From assembly GCA_944354125.1 (NCBI GenBank), contig CALVPT010000006.1:1-64000 (forward strand): a stretch of 64,000 nt of DNA, read 5' to 3'. The DNA comes from an uncultured Clostridia bacterium (GTDB lineage Bacteria > Bacillota > Clostridia > Christensenellales > Borkfalkiaceae). Both the position numbers and the translations under genes were made by a program. A model generated the notes under the pieces. The model was not told the origin of the DNA. It did no database searches and saw nothing but the letters and a program-made list of their open reading frames with translations. Of the stretch, positions 61,965-64,000 are shown in pieces (within the stretch, counting starts at the first letter, position 1; each line of letters opens with the position of its first letter).

Positions 61965-63392
61965 TTAGTTTATCGTAAGGGTATTGGTACCCGTGACAGT
62001 TATTTTGCCGCCGTAGAGCGATGCGATATCGTCGTCGCTGCCCTCGCCGCCGAACAGCCAGTGAGAGGTGTCGAGCGAGCCGCCGACGAGCTGAGCGTTG
62101 ACTATCTGCTTGTCGGGAGCCTTGATATCCGCCGTGATGTTGCCTATCGTAAGGTCCATCGTAGCGCCGTCAGCCATTCCGTCGCAGATTGCAAACAGCG
62201 ATATCTCCGAGGTCGACGAGGTGAAGCTTATGGATATTCCGTCGAGGGTAAGTCCCGTAATGTTGGCGCTTGCCGCGATGCTGCCGAATATCGAATAGGT
62301 CTGACCTCTCTGCGCCGATGCGGTGAACTTGAGGTTGGAAATGGTATTTCCGTTGCCCTGAACGGTTGCCTTGACGGAGAACGTATCCGTCGAGTTCCTG
62401 AGGTTTATGGTAGTCCTTACGTCCTTGCAGTCGATGGAATCGAGCACGTAGTACTTGTTGTCCTCGTTCCTGAGGCCGTTGAACATGGACGCAACGCTGT
62501 TGACGTCGTCCTTGGAGACTACCGTCCAGTCGCCTGCGATATACTTGCTGTATACCCTTACGTTCTGTCCGTCCGTGGGACGGTCGAAGATGCCTGCCTG
62601 AACCGTGCATTCCTCGTCCGCATAGGTGCGGAGGAAGGTTGCGCCCGCAAAGCTTACGGGTTCCCTCGTCGTAGGCGACGAAGTTGCCGAATTGCCGAAG
62701 GCGTCCTCCCTTATTATGTCGCCATTTTTGTAGGTATTGCCGGCGGCGTCGGTAAGAGTCTGACCCTCGTCGAATACGAGCACGTATTCAATCTGGAGCG
62801 AACGCACCCACTTGGCGCAGACTATTATGTCGGCGTCGTGCGCCACGATATAGTCCGAGGTAAGCTGAGTGTCGGATGCGACGACTCTTATATTGCTCTC
62901 GAGTATCTCCTCGTCTACGCCCTCCCTTGCAAAGACGGGACGGCGGTTGGAGTCGTCGGTTACGGCTTCGCCGTTTTCGTCATATACGGGATAGACGGGC
63001 ACCGCCTCCGAAGAACCTTCGGGGGTATAGGTGTACATGGGTTCGCCCTTGTGCTCGCCGTCTGTATACGTCTCGGGCAGGAACCACCCCACGAGCTCAT
63101 AGCCCGAGAGGTTTACCTTTATGCCCTGCGTATCCTGGGTGACGTCGAAGAAGGGCACGCCCGCAGAGCTGTAGTTCTCGCTTTCGGGGTCGTTTCTGAA
63201 ATACAGGCTTCTCACTCCGACGGTGTTCGAACCGTCGAAAAGTCCGCCGTTGCCGTAGTATGTGACGTGTGCGCCGAAACCTTCGAGCACCTCGTCCAGC
63301 GTTTCCTTGCCGATTGAACAGCCAGCAACGCCAAACAGCATACACAGCGCCGAGAGAAGAGCGATAAGCCAGATTTTCACTCTCTTAGTCAT
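61965..63392 (-). CDS. surface lipoprotein with InlB-B-like and GLUG-like segments
   Basis: A 475-residue lipoprotein (lipobox VAGC, Cys25). An N-terminal region starting HVTYYGNGGLF and reaching GYELVGWF resembles the Flg_new/InlB B-repeat. A C-terminal stretch with NGNTISNLKFTAS and ANITGLTLDGISISF resembles GLUG-type beta-helix rungs. It starts 8 nt inside the previous gene and lies 22 bp before oppA. It is therefore probably in the same transcript and may capture substrates at the surface. The start at 63392 is chosen for the signal peptide. Confidence 0.78.
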   Translation of the reverse strand: MTKRVKIWLIALLSALCMLFGVAGCSIGKETLDEVLEGFGAHVTYYGNGGLFDGSNTVGVRSLYFRNDPESENYSSAGVPFFDVTQDTQGIKVNLSGYELVGWFLPETYTDGEHKGEPMYTYTPEGSSEAVPVYPVYDENGEAVTDDSNRRPVFAREGVDEEILESNIRVVASDTQLTSDYIVAHDADIIVCAKWVRSLQIEYVLVFDEGQTLTDAAGNTYKNGDIIREDAFGNSATSSPTTREPVSFAGATFLRTYADEECTVQAGIFDRPTDGQNVRVYSKYIAGDWTVVSKDDVNSVASMFNGLRNEDNKYYVLDSIDCKDVRTTINLRNSTDTFSVKATVQGNGNTISNLKFTASAQRGQTYSIFGSIAASANITGLTLDGISISFTSSTSEISLFAICDGMADGATMDLTIGNITADIKAPDKQIVNAQLVGGSLDTSHWLFGGEGSDDDIASLYGGKITVTGTNTLTIN

Positions 63393-64000
63393 TGTCTGTA
63401 CCTTCACCGTCGTTATTTTCCTGAGATTCGCCCGACTTTGCGGTCTTGTCCGCAAAGAAGAGCAACTTCTTCTTTTTGAGTACGATGAGCGCCACAACTA
63501 CAGCCGCAACTATTACGACAACGCCTGCGCCTATGCCTACATATACCCAGACCATGGGGTCGGTCGAAGGCGTCTGGGGCTGATTTTCGCCGCTGCCTGC
63601 CGTGACGATAACCTTGACGCTTATCAGTCTGCCTTCATATGCGCCCGTACCTTCAAGCGTTACCGCCTCGTCGGTCGTTCTCAGCGTTCTGTCATAGCTT
63701 GCCTCGAGCACGAAGTTGCCCGCTGCATCGATGACCTCTTCGGAGAAGTCGCTGTACGTTATGCGAAGCTTGAGCCCCGTCATATCGAACATTTCGCCTT
63801 CGACGTATTCGGTCTTGTAGGTCGAGCTAGAATCGAGCGCGACGCTCCTTACCGTAAGCGCTATGCCGAACGCCTGCTTTACGGGCTTGAGCGCACTCTC
63901 TATTGCGAAAAGCTTGGAGAAGTTATCCTCGCCGACATATGCGCGCTGTACGTCCGTCTTTAAGTTGTTGTAAAGTCTGTGCGCTTCCTGAACGCTGTCG
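63385..64000 (-). CDS. membrane-anchored surface protein with Big_3 Ig-like domain, 5' end beyond the window
   Basis: The frame is open to the right edge, so only the last 204 residues are seen. A helical stretch (HRLYNNLKTDVQRAYVGEDN) leads to a Big_3-type Ig-like domain containing YKTEYVEGEMFDMTGLKLRI. A short Gly/Pro linker, one membrane helix and a basic LKKKK stop-transfer follow. The 35-residue cytoplasmic tail is acidic. A Met inside the domain could be mistaken for a start. The C-terminal helix plus basic tail without LPXTG suggests a type I membrane anchor. It is coupled by an 8-nt overlap to the next lipoprotein. Confidence 0.8.
   Translation of the reverse strand, partial: DSVQEAHRLYNNLKTDVQRAYVGEDNFSKLFAIESALKPVKQAFGIALTVRSVALDSSSTYKTEYVEGEMFDMTGLKLRITYSDFSEEVIDAAGNFVLEASYDRTLRTTDEAVTLEGTGAYEGRLISVKVIVTAGSGENQPQTPSTDPMVWVYVGIGAGVVVIVAAVVVALIVLKKKKLLFFADKTAKSGESQENNDGEGTDND

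Overview
The window looks like a chromosomal segment of a monoderm, Clostridia-like Bacillota (Firmicutes) of moderate-to-high GC. The evidence is a Gram-positive style S10-spc-alpha ribosomal operon with a small KOW/L14e-type gene between map and infA, the rpmE-yqhQ-prmC-prfA neighbourhood, a ruvX/DUF1292 locus, many lipoproteins and no outer-membrane genes. Zinc-ligand (Cys) forms of L31, L36, S14, S4 and Adk are used throughout. I cannot name the genus; an uncultured gut lineage is likely, but that is inference.

Layout. 0.2-12.3 kb (minus): a MoxR/DUF58/VWA operon, starting with a three-TM protein, then a MoxR ATPase, a DUF58 protein, two membrane VWA proteins and two large lipoproteins. 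12.6-14.9 kb (minus): a lipoprotein with Ig-like domains and a 48-bp tandem repeat, followed by an Sfp-type phosphopantetheinyl transferase. 15-22.7 kb (minus): rpsB-tsf, then pyrH-frr-uppS-cdsA, then dxr-rseP (translation factors, UMP kinase, isoprenoid and phospholipid precursors, site-2 protease). 22.8-25.3 kb (minus): a small lipoprotein, a RuvX-DUF1292 fusion and two small conserved-looking unknowns. 25.3-26.3 kb (plus): an unknown protein with almost no 5' leader. 26.5-30.4 kb (minus): a DtxR/MntR-like regulator, prfA, a DUF1385-PrmC fusion and rpmE. 30.5-36 kb (plus): a medium-chain dehydrogenase, cardiolipin synthase, HAD phosphatase, YfcE-type phosphodiesterase, a lipoprotein and a small membrane protein. 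36.1-53.7 kb (minus): the complete S10-spc-alpha cluster from rpsJ to rplQ. 54.3-64 kb (minus): an oppABCDF oligopeptide importer with a small membrane protein at its 3' end and two surface proteins at its 5' end, the last cut by the window edge.

The most striking unexplained signal is a family of four roughly 175-215-bp structured repeats (19704-19882, 41791-42006, 47781-47953, 52964-53143). They occupy unusually long gaps inside essential operons (pyrH/frr, secY/adk, S17/L14, S10/L3). All four keep the same four-hairpin plan while the stem sequences differ and pairing is preserved by compensatory changes. One copy is inverted relative to the others. They have no obvious terminal inverted repeats and no coding capacity. 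They look like a non-autonomous mobile or structured-RNA element that I cannot match to a known family.

Other notable points are plus-strand genes whose -10 box lies 6 nt from the start codon (leaderless mRNAs), two gene fusions (RuvX-DUF1292 and DUF1385-PrmC), an attenuator-like hairpin in the S10 leader, and a separate promoter with a foldable 350-nt leader before rpsM. Clear sigma-A type promoters were read directly at about a dozen sites. No tRNA, rRNA, CRISPR array or insertion sequence with a transposase was seen.
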